In this document: one piece after another, positions 23,750 through 31,914 of the stretch
Numbering within the stretch: position 1 is the stretch's first letter
How the letters are laid out: every line of letters starts with the position of its first letter
Assembly: GCA_934255545.1 (NCBI GenBank)
Contig: CAKQOE010000024.1
Location: 1 to 37,416, forward strand
Length of the DNA: 37,416 nt
Direction: 5' to 3'
Source: an uncultured Clostridia bacterium
Lineage (GTDB): Bacteria > Bacillota > Clostridia > Peptostreptococcales > Anaerovoracaceae
Notes under the pieces: model-generated
What the model saw: only the letters and a program-made list of their open reading frames with translations
What the model was told of the DNA's origin: nothing
The model's database searches: none
Position numbers and translations under genes: made by a program

Positions 23750-24787
23750 ATGCTCAGAAAATGTAAAACAGTCATAGCAGCGATTGCAGTAACGGTAATG
23801 ATATTCTCTGTTTTTTCATATGCGGGGAGCACGGGTGACGGAACACAGGAACGTATCATGGAAGATGCGGGAGCATCTGTTCAGCAGCAGGCTGCTGCAG
23901 GGGATAATGAAAGCATCAGTGCCGGGATCATTGAAGGACTGCAGGAAGATAATATAAATAAAACTGATGATAAAGTTACGATAGCCAGATCATCGTACAT
24001 GTCTTTTATAGGGATGTCTGCGGCGCTCTCTACGCAAAGCGGTGTAAGAGAATTTACGTCAGCATGCTTCAGGCCGACATTTGTGAAGCAGATACAGAAG
24101 GCGCGTGATGAATTTAATGCAAATAAATTAAAGCCGCTCATAACATCGCAGCCGGCGCCGGCTGACGGAAACGTACCGGATCCTTCAAAGCCTATGGTCG
24201 CGCTTACGTTTGACGACGGGCCTTACGGACCTGTTACGAACAGGATACTTACGAAGCTTGAAGAAAACGGCGGGCGCGCGACATTTTTTGTTGTTGGAAA
24301 CAGAGTAAAGACATATGCTTCAAGCGTGCAGCGCGCGGTGAAGGACGGGTGCCAGATAGGAAATCATACATACGACCATAAAAGTCCGCTGACGAAGCTG
24401 ACTACGGTACAGATACAGAAGCAGATACACGACACAGACGTAGCGGTGGCGTATTATGCAGGCTCAGCGCCTGTTATAGCCAGGCCGGTAGGCGGCGCTG
24501 TAAATGACACTGTGAAGGCTGCGGTCGGAAAGCCGCTTATAAACTGGTCGATCGATACGCTCGACTGGAAATCAAGAAACGCAGCATCAGTACAGTCTAA
24601 AGTGCTCGACCATGTAAAGGACGGCGATATAATACTTATGCACGACCTTTATAAGTCAACGGCAGACGCCTGCGATGTGATAATACCGGAGCTTACAAAG
24701 CGCGGGTATCAGCTCGTTACGGTGAGTGAGCTTGCAGCAGCTAAGGGCGTTGCTTTGGAAAACGGTAAGCTTTATACAAATATGTGA
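23750..24787 (+). CDS. Secreted polysaccharide deacetylase (NodB/PgdA-like)
   Basis: 345 residues. Signal peptide or anchor at 1-26 (ends near SYAGS), then a low-complexity region, then a NodB domain from about residue 148. Motifs: TFDDGP (metal Asp pair), HTYDH (metal histidines), RPVGG (motif 3, usually RPPYG), DTLDW and ILMHD. Probably deacetylates N-acetylglucosamine or N-acetylmuramic acid residues of peptidoglycan outside the cell, which raises lysozyme resistance. RPVGG departs from the usual tyrosine-containing motif and suggests a divergent subgroup. AGAGG lies nine bases before the ATG. Followed by a terminator. Confidence 0.9.
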   Translation: MLRKCKTVIAAIAVTVMIFSVFSYAGSTGDGTQERIMEDAGASVQQQAAAGDNESISAGIIEGLQEDNINKTDDKVTIARSSYMSFIGMSAALSTQSGVREFTSACFRPTFVKQIQKARDEFNANKLKPLITSQPAPADGNVPDPSKPMVALTFDDGPYGPVTNRILTKLEENGGRATFFVVGNRVKTYASSVQRAVKDGCQIGNHTYDHKSPLTKLTTVQIQKQIHDTDVAVAYYAGSAPVIARPVGGAVNDTVKAAVGKPLINWSIDTLDWKSRNAASVQSKVLDHVKDGDIILMHDLYKSTADACDVIIPELTKRGYQLVTVSELAAAKGVALENGKLYTNM

Positions 24788-24816
24788 TACGATAAATAGT
24801 ATGATAATACAACGAG

Positions 24817-24853
24817 ATCCCCTGCCGGAGAAATATTCCGGCAGGGGATTTTA
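24817..24853 (+). terminator. Intrinsic terminator of the deacetylase gene
   Basis: A 13-bp stem ATCCCCTGCCGGA/TCCGGCAGGGGAT followed by a short T-run. Confidence 0.8.
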
Positions 24854-24862
24854 AGTATCATC

Positions 24863-24957
24863 ATGGCTGTCTGCCGTCCTGCGCTCGCCATAGGCGTGCT
24901 CGGACCTTGAGGCTCCACCGGAGCCTCAAGCCCTTTCGGGTTCGAGTCCCGCGCCAT
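24863..24957 (+). other. tRNA-like remnant or structured RNA
   Basis: Closing stem ATGGC (24863-24867)/GCCAT (24953-24957), a middle arm CTTGAGGCTCC-ACC-GGAGCCTCAAG (24906-24930) and a canonical T-arm CGGG-TTCGAGT-CCCG (24937-24951). The T-arm and flank match the T-arm of the adjacent minus-strand tRNA-Ser in 18 of 20 positions, but in inverted orientation. No normal D-arm or 7-base anticodon loop can be built, so it is not a functional elongator tRNA as far as I can see. Could be a decayed tRNA, a tail-to-tail duplication, or a structured RNA. Confidence 0.45.
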
Positions 24958-24960
24958 AAT

Positions 24961-24987
24961 AAAAAGACCGTTGCGGATGCAACGGTC
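24961..24987 (-). terminator. Terminator of tRNA-Ser
   Basis: Minus-strand stem GACCGTTGC/GCAACGGTC with loop ATCC, followed by TTTTT. Confidence 0.85.
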
Positions 24988-24992
24988 AAAGC

Positions 24993-25080
24993 TGGCAGAG
25001 GGCACGGGACTCGAACCCGCAGGGCTGTTACGCCTTACTCGCGTTCCAGGCGAGCTCCTTAGCCATTCGGTCAACCCTCT
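24993..25080 (-). tRNA. tRNA-Ser (anticodon GGA)
   Basis: Read on the minus strand: acceptor AGAGGGT/GCCCTCT, D-arm with GACCGAATGGCTAAGGAG, anticodon stem CTCGC/GCGAG around loop CTGGAAC (anticodon GGA at 25045-25047), a class II variable arm, T-loop TTCGAGT, discriminator G and an encoded CCA (24993-24995). It decodes UCC/UCU. Confidence 0.96.
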
Positions 25081-25403
25081 GTATCATGTTATGTGGAATA
25101 ATGTTATATAAAATATTTTGAGGCGTCTTTTGTGAGACGTATTTATTATTATACCGACATACGCCTGATTTTGCAATATATATTTTGAGATGCAAAAGTA
25201 CGGGAGATGCGGTGGGTCGTGGAAATATGGGTCATCATATAGTTGTATTTATAATAAAAATATGGGAGAATGTTTTTGTAAATGAAACCGCATAATAAGG
25301 CGTATCAGGGGCCGGGGACCGGCGAGATAGATCGTAAGATCTTGAAACAGATAATAGTATATAAATAAAACAGTTACATATTAAAATAACCTGGAGGATA
25401 AAA
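25081..25403. other. Intergenic region upstream of the zinc-ribbon gene
   Basis: 323 bases. A small hairpin (GCGTCT/AGACG around 25122-25139) and an AT-rich stretch next to the tRNA, which should hold the tRNA promoter. A possible TTGAAA (25342) lies upstream of the zinc-ribbon gene without a good -10. No gene is seen. Confidence 0.4.
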
Positions 25404-26177
25404 ATGAAATATTGCAGAAAATGCGGAAAAGAGCTTAGCGATGACAGTGTATTTTGTGACGCGTGCGGAACGAAAGTCGTATCTGCAGGCAATGATATTA
25501 ATTATTCGGGAGCGCAGGAACGATCAGACTATAAAAAAGAAGGGTCATTTGATCATCTGAACGGCTACAGGCAGCTGCACGGACTTATGACAGAAATAGA
25601 CCGCAGGATATATGACCGCGACTATGATGTAGCAGCGCAGAAAATGCGAAGCGCGGCAGAGCTCATGATCAGGGATATCTATGTAAAAAACGGCGGCACG
25701 ATCAGTAATGAGCTGTCATTTCATGATATTCTTGCCCAGCTTGAGAAAGCTGCTGTTATCACGCCGCATTCGCTCAGTAATTACCATCTTATAAGAAAAT
25801 ACGGCAATAACGCGTCTCACGGCAATAACATAGCGATATCTGACGTCAGAAATATGTATAACGCACTCGTGCAGGAAACAGTCGAATATGCGGATCACTA
25901 TGCAAACTCATACAGCAAAAGCATAAAGGCAAAAAGCAGCGTATCAGAGGGGCCTAAGCTCATAAACAGGATATACGGGCTCGTCGCCGTATGTATGGGA
26001 GTAGTTTTCATCGGTCTGGCGGCAACTATATCAGCCAGCTTTGTCGGAGGCGGTTCAAAGCTGTTGGGTATCGGCGTCCTGCTCATATTCGGCGTCATAG
26101 GGATCTATGTGGCAATACTTGGAATATATGGTTTGATAACGGGCAAAGACATACGGAAATATATGCCTAACAGATAA
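25404..26177 (+). CDS. Zinc-ribbon/DUF4145 membrane protein
   Basis: 257 residues. N-terminal zinc ribbon: CRKCG and CDACG (residues 4-22). Residues about 50-170 match the DUF4145 pattern: a helix with RSAAELMIRDIY, then a loop ending LIRKYGNNASHGNNI and a last helix. Two transmembrane helices at about 188-210 and 216-243, then a basic tail. DUF4145 is known from some restriction-modification and phage-defence proteins, but no function is proven. GGAGG lies 8 bases upstream. Its stop overlaps the helicase ATG (TAATG), so the two are translationally coupled. Confidence 0.85.
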   Translation: MKYCRKCGKELSDDSVFCDACGTKVVSAGNDINYSGAQERSDYKKEGSFDHLNGYRQLHGLMTEIDRRIYDRDYDVAAQKMRSAAELMIRDIYVKNGGTISNELSFHDILAQLEKAAVITPHSLSNYHLIRKYGNNASHGNNIAISDVRNMYNALVQETVEYADHYANSYSKSIKAKSSVSEGPKLINRIYGLVAVCMGVVFIGLAATISASFVGGGSKLLGIGVLLIFGVIGIYVAILGIYGLITGKDIRKYMPNR

Positions 26178-28783
26178 TGGACATACAGGAATTTGTAAAA
26201 AAATATAACATAGAGGCCGACGCGCAGCAGCTTGAGGTGATAAAGCACGCTGAAGGCGCGGTGAACCTTATAGCGACAGCGGGAAGCGGCAAGACGCGGA
26301 CGATAATAAACCGCATGGGCTATATGACGCGCGCGCTTGGTATAGCGCCTGAGTCAATACTGGCTGTAACATTTACAGTAGCGGCGGCGCGTGAGATGAA
26401 GGAACGATATATAAATTCATTTTGCAATATTGACGAATACAATAAAAGAACAACAGCGTGGCGCGCGTCATCGCGCGTACAGGAAGCAAAGCGGGCCGCC
26501 TATCCGGATAAAGCGGCCCGCAGGACCATACCGGCAGCAGCGACAGAAGAAAGGCTGCCGGCATTCAGCACGATAAACGCGTTCTGCGCCGGAGTCGTAA
26601 GAAAAGCGCAGCGCGACGGACTTATACCGCAGATGGACATCCCGCATGACAGTACCGCAGTTTTCAACGCAGCAGTCCGCGCGGCGTACGCGCGCCAGTC
26701 AACGGCATTTCTTACTGATGCATTGATTTCGGAGCTTAAGATAGCTATATGCAGGATAAAAAACGAGATGCTGAACTCAAAGGAAGAGATAAACAAAATA
26801 GAGCTGTCAGACGATATGCGGGGCATCGATCTGTATGGGATATACAGCACGTACGATCAGTACTTATATAATGAAGGCTTTATGGATTTTGACGACCAGA
26901 TGCGGTTTGCGCGCAAGTGCTTCGTGAAGTTTCCGCAGGTACTTGAATTTTACCGCAGCAGATACAGGTATGTCATACTTGATGAGTCGCAGGATACAAG
27001 CAGACTGCAGTTTGATATATTGCGGCGGCTTGTTATGGGTAATGCGGCGGCAGCGCCGGGAGGCGGTGCGGCCGGCGTGGATGTGGATGTACGGGGCGGC
27101 GTCGGCGGGAACGCGGACGCCGCTGGTAGCGCGCCGGGCGCGCGCAGTATGGGCGCCGCAGGCATTATGATATGCGGCGATGATGACCAGAGTATTTATT
27201 CGTTCAGAGGCGCGTCACCTGAGTCGCTTTTCAGCTTTAACAGATATTATCCAAATGTAAAAAATTTTTATCTGGAAACAAATTACAGGAGCCGCGGCGA
27301 GATCGTAGAGGCGGCTGGTCGGCTCATAGAGCATAATAATAAAAGATTCAGGAAAAGCATAAGACCGGGAAGAAAGAACGGAGCATCGGGAGCACAAATA
27401 TCGCATGCAGATAAAATCGGAGCACGTAGCGCTTCCGGGCAGGCAGTATCTGTCAGAAATGATAAGGCAGATCATGCAGAAAGCTGTATAAAAACGCTGT
27501 GCGCGTTCAGCCTGAAGGAGCAGTACAGGATGATACTCGACGAGGCGATCGAGTTTACTGCAAAAAATCCGGGCAGAAAGGTCGCTGTGCTTTACAAGAA
27601 TAATGATTCTGTAATACCGCTGATAGATCTTGCCGACAGGAGCGGAGCGCGCGTGAGGTGCAGGCGCGAGGACTTTTTATTTTTTTCATCGCCGGTCGTA
27701 GAGGATATCAGGAGCATCATACGTGTCATACTGGATCCGAAGGATGCCGACAGCTTCATGAAGATGTACTATAAAGCGGGAGGACTTTACATAAATAAAG
27801 CAACAGCTGAGTCATGGCGGCCGAGCGTGGCAAAGGGCGGCATAATAAAAACTGTCTCGCGTATGCTCGGCGGCAGCGCTGATGATGCTGATAACCGCAA
27901 AGCGGAGCGTTTTTGTGATTTTATGGATAAAGCCGCAGCTGCAGCGCCGTCTGACGCGCTGCGCATCATACTGAAGCAGGGAGGCTACGAAAACTACCTG
28001 AGCCGCAGGTCAGGCTCAGACGCAGCGCCGAGATCGCAGCTCCGAAAGATCGACACGCTCCGCGCCATAGCGGAAAACTGCGCAACGCTGCCGGAGTTTA
28101 TGGACAGGCTTGATTATCTCGATATGGACCCGTATGCGGGCGCAGAGTCTGATATATATTTCAGCACGATACACTCTGCAAAGGGGCTTGAGTTTGACAA
28201 GGTCATATTTGCAGACCCATATCAGGATATTTTCTCTCCTGGGCCTAAAAAAGAAGAGAGCGACGGCGAGGAGCTGAGACGGTTGTTTTATGTCGCGGTG
28301 ACGCGGGCTGTTGACGAGCTGACATTCTGCGCAGCTGAGCGCGCATATGGAGTGGAGAATGAATTGTCAGATCTTTACTACGAATTCATCGGACAGAAGA
28401 AGGAGCGCGCGCCGGCGCGCGGACCGACAGCTGCAGGCGTTATGTCTGATATTCGCTCGCGTCGGATGATCGACGGCGGAGCATCAGCGCGCCGTTATGA
28501 CAGCAGGATAAGCAGATATACAGGCAGAAGGCCGGGCGGAGGCAGCAAGCTCGTATTTACAGACGATCGTTCGCGCAGAGCGTCAGAGGCTGCGGTATTG
28601 CGGTCAGATATCGCGTCATTCAAACCAGGCGCAACGGTCGAGCACAAAAAATACGGTATAGGTGTAATAACAGTGCTTGAAGGCACGAAAGCCGGAATAC
28701 TGTTTGACAATAACGAAGATATAAAAACGATAGATCTCAGGTACGCTGTCCCAAACGGAGCTTTAGAATTAAGGAAAAAATGA
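26177..28783 (+). CDS. UvrD/PcrA-like superfamily 1 DNA helicase
   Basis: 868 residues. Walker A AGSGKT (35-40), motif Ia VTFTVAAAREMKERY, motif II DESQDT, motif III GDDDQSIYSFRGA, motif IV TNYRSRGEIVEA, motif V TIHSAKGLEFDKVI, motif VI YVAVTRAVDEL: a full 3'-5' SF1A helicase. The C-terminus (FKPGATVEHKKYGIGVI..) matches the Tudor-like tail of PcrA. Odd: an Ala/Gly-rich insert (about residues 287-330, GC-rich DNA) between motifs II and III, and a second low-complexity insert at about 400-440. It may be a housekeeping repair helicase or a specialised one coupled to the membrane DUF4145 protein. Confidence 0.9.
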   Translation: MDIQEFVKKYNIEADAQQLEVIKHAEGAVNLIATAGSGKTRTIINRMGYMTRALGIAPESILAVTFTVAAAREMKERYINSFCNIDEYNKRTTAWRASSRVQEAKRAAYPDKAARRTIPAAATEERLPAFSTINAFCAGVVRKAQRDGLIPQMDIPHDSTAVFNAAVRAAYARQSTAFLTDALISELKIAICRIKNEMLNSKEEINKIELSDDMRGIDLYGIYSTYDQYLYNEGFMDFDDQMRFARKCFVKFPQVLEFYRSRYRYVILDESQDTSRLQFDILRRLVMGNAAAAPGGGAAGVDVDVRGGVGGNADAAGSAPGARSMGAAGIMICGDDDQSIYSFRGASPESLFSFNRYYPNVKNFYLETNYRSRGEIVEAAGRLIEHNNKRFRKSIRPGRKNGASGAQISHADKIGARSASGQAVSVRNDKADHAESCIKTLCAFSLKEQYRMILDEAIEFTAKNPGRKVAVLYKNNDSVIPLIDLADRSGARVRCRREDFLFFSSPVVEDIRSIIRVILDPKDADSFMKMYYKAGGLYINKATAESWRPSVAKGGIIKTVSRMLGGSADDADNRKAERFCDFMDKAAAAAPSDALRIILKQGGYENYLSRRSGSDAAPRSQLRKIDTLRAIAENCATLPEFMDRLDYLDMDPYAGAESDIYFSTIHSAKGLEFDKVIFADPYQDIFSPGPKKEESDGEELRRLFYVAVTRAVDELTFCAAERAYGVENELSDLYYEFIGQKKERAPARGPTAAGVMSDIRSRRMIDGGASARRYDSRISRYTGRRPGGGSKLVFTDDRSRRASEAAVLRSDIASFKPGATVEHKKYGIGVITVLEGTKAGILFDNNEDIKTIDLRYAVPNGALELRKK

Positions 28784-28895
28784 TGATATTGCGTGTTTTG
28801 ACAGGCGGAGCACAGGAAAATTCATAATATGATCAAATTCATGATATAATCAGACTAAATGGATATATCGTTTTTTGTTTTCAGGAGTACAACAT

Positions 28896-30566
28896 ATGAA
28901 AAAATTAATGACTTGCATTGCAGCCGTGCTGATGGCAGCATTTGTAACAGTATCAGGCGTATGCGCCGCATCCTACAGCAGCTTCCCTGACGCGTCAGGA
29001 CACTGGGCAGAGAAATACCTGCAGCGCGCAGTTGAGAGCGGAACTCTCACAGGCAGCCATGGAAAGCTTCAGCCTGACGGAAAGCTGAGCGGAGCGCAGA
29101 TGACAGCGATAGTGACGCGTGACTGCGGACTCAATATGTGGACGAAGGCATATCCCGGCGCCGCATCAAGCGAATGGTATTACAGCGCCGCCGGGGCAGC
29201 GTACAGCGTCGGTCTTCTGCCGTCTGACGGCAGCGTATCTATGAAAGGAAATGTAACTCGTTCCCAGGTATTTGAAATACTTGCAGAAGCATACATGGGA
29301 CTTGACCCTTCCGGTGATTACAGCGAGCCGCAGGAACAGCCTTCAGATGCTGAAGGATCAATGCCGCCTGAAACATCGGGACCTGCAGCCGGAACTGATG
29401 AAGAGACGGAAGGCGAAACGGATGGCGAAACGGATGGAGAAACGGATGGAGAGGCAGCTGAACAGCCGGAGACGGCTGAACCGGAGCAGCCGTCATCAGT
29501 GCTTTCCAGATTTACAGACGCGTCATCGCTTGATGGAAAGCAGCGCGCAGCAGCGGAGCTGCTCGTTGAGGCAGGTATCGTAAACGGGGATAACTACGGT
29601 CGTCTCAATCCTTCAAAGGGCGTAACGCGCGCAGAGTTCGTTACGATGCTTTACAGGATAAAGGACAGCGGCAAAGCAAATGTCATAAAATACGATGACA
29701 GCTACGCGGATCTCGCAGGCATAAAGATAACTGTAACGGGCAGTGATGTAAAAGCGGGCGGTACGCTTAAGGCTCAGGCATCGCTGAGCGGCGTGCCTGC
29801 AGGCGCGGTATTCAACGCTCAGTGGCATCTCGACGGAAAGCCTGCAAAGGGGTATTATGCGGCAAACAAGTCATATACGGACGGAGTACAGTCAAGTATG
29901 ACGTGGACGCCGACGTACTCGCTCAATATGCAGCTTTACAAGCGTGTAGGTTTTGAGCTCGTATACAGCAGCGGCGGCCGCACGGCGCATATATATAATG
30001 AAAAAACTATAAATATAGCAAACTATCCTCAGACGCACTATATAACATATGCTGACGGAACGGCGCCGACAAAGATATTTGATACGGTACAGTCATCATA
30101 TAAAGGAAACTACAAGTCTTCGTATAATCCTGATTATCTTGACATAACAAAGCAGAATTTCGTTAATAACAGGGGATACTCAAGCAATACGCAGTATCTT
30201 GTATGGGCGAATCTCGCGACACAGAAGGTAAATGTTTTCCAGGGAAGTAAAGGAAAATGGAAGCTTATAAAGGTATTCCGATGCGCAAGCGGCGCGCGTG
30301 CGACGCCTACACCGCAGGGCGTTACATACGTTACATACAAGCAGACGAAGTGGAAGACGGACTCATACGTCTGCAAGCCGATAGTAAGGTTTTATCCAAA
30401 TACAGGCTATGCGTTTCACTCAGTGCTTTATAAGCCGGATGAAAGCGGTATAAAGGACGGTTCCATAGGATTTCCTGTATCGCACGGCTGCCTCAGGATG
30501 AAGCCGTCAAGCATCCAGTGGATCTACGACAATATACCGACAAAGACGACCGTCGTGATCTATTAA
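28896..30566 (+). CDS. SLH-domain L,D-transpeptidase (YkuD family), secreted
   Basis: 556 residues. Signal peptide 1-25 (ends VCAAS), then SLH repeats that anchor the protein to secondary cell wall polymer (about 28-85, 90-140 and, after the linker, 205-265). A tandem acidic linker (GETD repeated, about 175-190) separates SLH2 and SLH3. A beta-rich middle domain (about 275-390) follows. The C-terminal YkuD domain has the catalytic motif SHGCLRM and the earlier histidine in AFHSVLY. It probably makes 3-3 cross-links or attaches proteins to peptidoglycan. AGGAG supports ATG 28896; a longer reading from 28875 is not preferred. Confidence 0.92.
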   Translation: MKKLMTCIAAVLMAAFVTVSGVCAASYSSFPDASGHWAEKYLQRAVESGTLTGSHGKLQPDGKLSGAQMTAIVTRDCGLNMWTKAYPGAASSEWYYSAAGAAYSVGLLPSDGSVSMKGNVTRSQVFEILAEAYMGLDPSGDYSEPQEQPSDAEGSMPPETSGPAAGTDEETEGETDGETDGETDGEAAEQPETAEPEQPSSVLSRFTDASSLDGKQRAAAELLVEAGIVNGDNYGRLNPSKGVTRAEFVTMLYRIKDSGKANVIKYDDSYADLAGIKITVTGSDVKAGGTLKAQASLSGVPAGAVFNAQWHLDGKPAKGYYAANKSYTDGVQSSMTWTPTYSLNMQLYKRVGFELVYSSGGRTAHIYNEKTINIANYPQTHYITYADGTAPTKIFDTVQSSYKGNYKSSYNPDYLDITKQNFVNNRGYSSNTQYLVWANLATQKVNVFQGSKGKWKLIKVFRCASGARATPTPQGVTYVTYKQTKWKTDSYVCKPIVRFYPNTGYAFHSVLYKPDESGIKDGSIGFPVSHGCLRMKPSSIQWIYDNIPTKTTVVIY

Positions 30567-30623
30567 CAGGATCATTTGAAAATCAGAAGCAGCTGATTTG
30601 TTTGTATTATTTATGCTGCGACC

Positions 30624-30651
30624 TTGAAAAAAAGCTCGTCAGTGCTATAAT
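30624..30651 (+). promoter_or_regulatory. Promoter of tyrA
   Basis: TTGAAA - 16 bp - TATAAT (30646-30651), about 115 bases before the tyrA start. Confidence 0.6.
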
Positions 30652-30764
30652 ACAGAAGTCAGCTGCTTATTTAATACGGTTATGCGTTTATGCAGCAAAG
30701 TGAAGCAGCACTGTCAGTGGCAGAAAAGTATACGTTTTAAATATACGATCTGAAAGGAAATACA

Positions 30765-31643
30765 ATGAGAATAATAGTAGTAGGATTAGGCCTTATAGGC
30801 GGATCGTTCTGTAAGGCATTAAAAAAATATACAGACCATCATGTAATAGGCGTAGATGCCGACCCGAACACGCTTGACCTTGCGATATCGATGGAAGCGG
30901 TAGACGAAGTGATCCCGATGAACAGGCTTGACCTGCTCAGGCGCGGAGACCTTGTTATAGTAGCAATCCCGCCTAAGGATATAGTAAAGTTCATACTCGA
31001 CAATAAAGAAAACTTCCAGAAGGGCGCAGTAGTCACAGACGTATGCGGCGTAAAGGAATACATAGTAAAGAACGTTTCAGAGTCGCTGCGCGAGGTGGGC
31101 GTAGAGTTCATAGGCGCGCATCCTATGGCAGGCACAGAGTATGCAGGATTTACATTCGCAAAGGAAAATATGTTTGTAAATGCGAGTTACCTGGTAACTC
31201 CTACAGAAAAGACAGACAGAGAAAAGCTTGATAAGCTCAAGCAGCTCGCGTATCGTATAGGCTTTAAGACAGTCCTCGAAACTACGCCGGAGGATCATGA
31301 CAAGAGCATAGCGTATACGTCGCAGCTTGCGCATGTCGTTTCAAACTCATACATCAGAAGCACGACGCTTCCGAGAGAAAAGGGGTTCAGCGCAGGCAGC
31401 TTCCTTGATATGACGCGTGTTGCAAGGCTTGATGAAAATATATGGTGCGACCTTTTCCTGCTGAACCGCGACAACCTTATGGCAGAAGTAGATCAGCTGA
31501 TCGAGCATATAGGGGAGCTGCGGGCCTGCATGGAGGCTGAGGATCGTGAGGGTATCAGGCAGCTGCTTAAGAAAGGTCATGAGCTTAAGATACAGAATGT
31601 TGCTGAGAAGCGTATATATGTTGAGGATGACGAGCGCCCGTAA
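30765..31643 (+). CDS. tyrA: Prephenate dehydrogenase TyrA
   Basis: 292 residues, monofunctional. Rossmann NAD(P) motif GLGLIGG (7-13), and the family catalytic region GAHPMAGTEYAGF with the histidine that binds the prephenate 4-hydroxyl. It catalyses oxidative decarboxylation of prephenate to 4-hydroxyphenylpyruvate for tyrosine synthesis. No chorismate mutase domain and no C-terminal ACT domain are seen, so feedback control must reside elsewhere. AAAGG precedes the ATG. No other aromatic pathway gene is adjacent. Confidence 0.93.
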   Translation: MRIIVVGLGLIGGSFCKALKKYTDHHVIGVDADPNTLDLAISMEAVDEVIPMNRLDLLRRGDLVIVAIPPKDIVKFILDNKENFQKGAVVTDVCGVKEYIVKNVSESLREVGVEFIGAHPMAGTEYAGFTFAKENMFVNASYLVTPTEKTDREKLDKLKQLAYRIGFKTVLETTPEDHDKSIAYTSQLAHVVSNSYIRSTTLPREKGFSAGSFLDMTRVARLDENIWCDLFLLNRDNLMAEVDQLIEHIGELRACMEAEDREGIRQLLKKGHELKIQNVAEKRIYVEDDERP

Positions 31644-31760
31644 GGGGGCTCGTCATTTATGCGTCCGGGGCCGTCAGGCGCCGGACCCGGCATGCACGCC
31701 GGAAAGCTTGACGGCCGGGCCGTCACAGGTTATTGGGTCTTATTAAGTTATTTACGTTAC

Positions 31761-31818
31761 AAAAAACAGAAGCGGCTGTCACTCCATTGACGATCATTGG
31801 GAGCGGCAGCCGCTTCTG
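31761..31818 (-). terminator. Intrinsic terminator of the O-acetylhomoserine sulfhydrylase gene
   Basis: CAGAAGCGGCTG/CAGCCGCTTCTG with six T read on the minus strand. A further GC-rich hairpin region lies at 31628-31715 after tyrA. Confidence 0.85.
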
Positions 31819-31914
31819 CGTATTGCAAGTTTTTATTTGGAATTTTTAAGAAGGTATTGCGTTAATTGAATATTCTTGCTAATTTTTATGTCAGTTTTTT
31901 ACTTGATCGTTGAA

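Noticed and set aside
24863..24957. Selenocysteine tRNA
   Set aside because: Length of 95 fits, but no TCA anticodon loop, no 8-bp acceptor and no proper D-arm can be formed.
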